Source: Oscillospiraceae bacterium
Lineage (GTDB): Bacteria > Bacillota > Clostridia > Oscillospirales > Oscillospiraceae
Reading direction: 5' to 3'
DNA: 6,958 nucleotides
Assembly: GCA_031260745.1 (NCBI GenBank)
Contig: JAISKY010000284.1
Location: 1 to 6,958, forward strand
The notes beneath the pieces were generated by a model that was not told the DNA's origin, ran no database searches, and saw nothing but the letters and a program-made list of their open reading frames with translations. A program made the position numbers and the translations under genes. This document shows positions 6,445-6,958 of the stretch, piece after piece. Every line of letters starts with the position of its first letter. Positions within the stretch are counted from its first letter, which is position 1.

Positions 6445-6958
6445 CTAACCGCGTTCGTCCAAAGGTACGTACGCGGTTTTCGGCGCTACGCTTTTATATG
6501 TCGGACGAATAATCCGACCGCCGGAAACGATTTCCTCCAGCATGTGCGCGCTCCAACCCGCGATTCGGGAGATTGCGAATATCGGAGTGAACAACTCGCG
6601 CGGCAACTCCAACATCTCGTACACGAAACCCGAATAGAAGTCGATATTCGCGGAAACGCCCTTGTACATTCGGCGTTCCGCCGCGATAATCTCCGGCGCG
6701 AGCCGCGCGATTGATGTGTATAACCTGTATTCGTCCGCGCGATTGTTGTACTCCGAGAGCTTGCTGACAAATCCCTCGAACAAAACCGCTCTCGGGTCTG
6801 ACAGCGAGTATATTGCGTGTCCCATTCCGTAAATCAACCCGCTTTTATCAAACGCTTCCTTGTGAAGTATTTTCCTAAGATAGTCCGCGACTTCACCCTC
6901 GTCGTTCCAGCGCGCGACGTTTGCCTTGATGTCGTCCATCATCGCCATAACGCGGTTG
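6445..6958 (-). CDS. gltA: Citrate synthase, C-terminal portion (5' part outside window)
   Basis: Citrate synthase condenses acetyl-CoA with oxaloacetate to citrate in the cytoplasm. The frame is open to the window edge (it reads NRVMAMMDDI), so the ATG at 6948 is an internal methionine, not the start. Counting from that Met, YGMGHAIYSLSDPRA (40-54) holds His44, equivalent to catalytic His305 of E. coli GltA, and Arg53. NIDFYSGFVYEML (101-113) holds Asp103, equivalent to catalytic Asp362. SRIAGWSAHMLEE (127-139) and GGRIIRPTYK (143-152) carry the substrate-binding arginines Arg128 and Arg148. The terminus YVPLDERG is typical of clostridial-type sequences (from memory). The gene ends in TAG, whereas the three other stops seen are TAA. 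A 2-methylcitrate synthase cannot be excluded from this fragment, because the families share these motifs. About the last 170 residues of a protein usually 370-460 long are visible. Confidence 0.95.
   Translation of the reverse strand, partial: NRVMAMMDDIKANVARWNDEGEVADYLRKILHKEAFDKSGLIYGMGHAIYSLSDPRAVLFEGFVSKLSEYNNRADEYRLYTSIARLAPEIIAAERRMYKGVSANIDFYSGFVYEMLELPRELFTPIFAISRIAGWSAHMLEEIVSGGRIIRPTYKSVAPKTAYVPLDERG

Noticed and set aside
6486..6770. Minus-strand 94-codon frame within citrate synthase
   Set aside because: It is a shifted frame over conserved citrate synthase codons; its Ser/Arg-rich translation is typical of a shadow.

Overview
The window carries five protein genes, all on the minus strand, so transcription runs from the high-coordinate end to the low one. 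Protein families, Shine-Dalgarno (SD) sites of the AAGGAG type, SD-to-start spacings and sigma-70-like promoters suggest a low-to-moderate GC anaerobic Bacillota, probably Clostridia and perhaps an uncultured gut lineage. This rests on remembered family resemblance (citrate synthase tail, M18 peptidase type, hybrid kinase architecture), so the assignment is tentative. I saw no tRNA, rRNA, CRISPR, insertion sequence or phage gene.

Layout in transcription order. (1) 6958-6445: C-terminal part of a citrate synthase, cut by the window edge. (2) 6380-6352: a good promoter (TTGACG, 17 bp, TATAAC) in the gap after it. (3) 6287-5256: a protein with the fold and C-terminal motifs of diacylglycerol/YegS-type lipid kinases, but with all three N-terminal nucleotide-binding motifs altered; it starts most plausibly at a GTG. 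(4) 5263-2072: a 1063-residue hybrid histidine kinase overlapping the previous gene by 8 nt. It has about 8 membrane segments, PAS, HisKA, HATPase, a degenerate receiver, an intact receiver and HPt. (5) 2038-2011: a promoter with perfect consensus boxes, followed by an untranslated leader of about 100 nt with a 13-bp hairpin. (6) 1900-524: an M18-family aminopeptidase. (7) 457-1: a cyclophilin-type peptidyl-prolyl isomerase missing only its last residues, 66 nt downstream and probably cotranscribed with the peptidase.

The outer genes are housekeeping: central carbon metabolism, peptide turnover and protein folding. The unusual unit is the middle pair, a probably inactive lipid-kinase-like protein translationally coupled to a membrane-bound multistep phosphorelay kinase. 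I infer that the first protein could bind a lipid or nucleotide ligand, or the kinase itself, and act as a sensor or adaptor. No DNA-binding or other output response regulator lies in the window, so the phosphorelay target is unknown.
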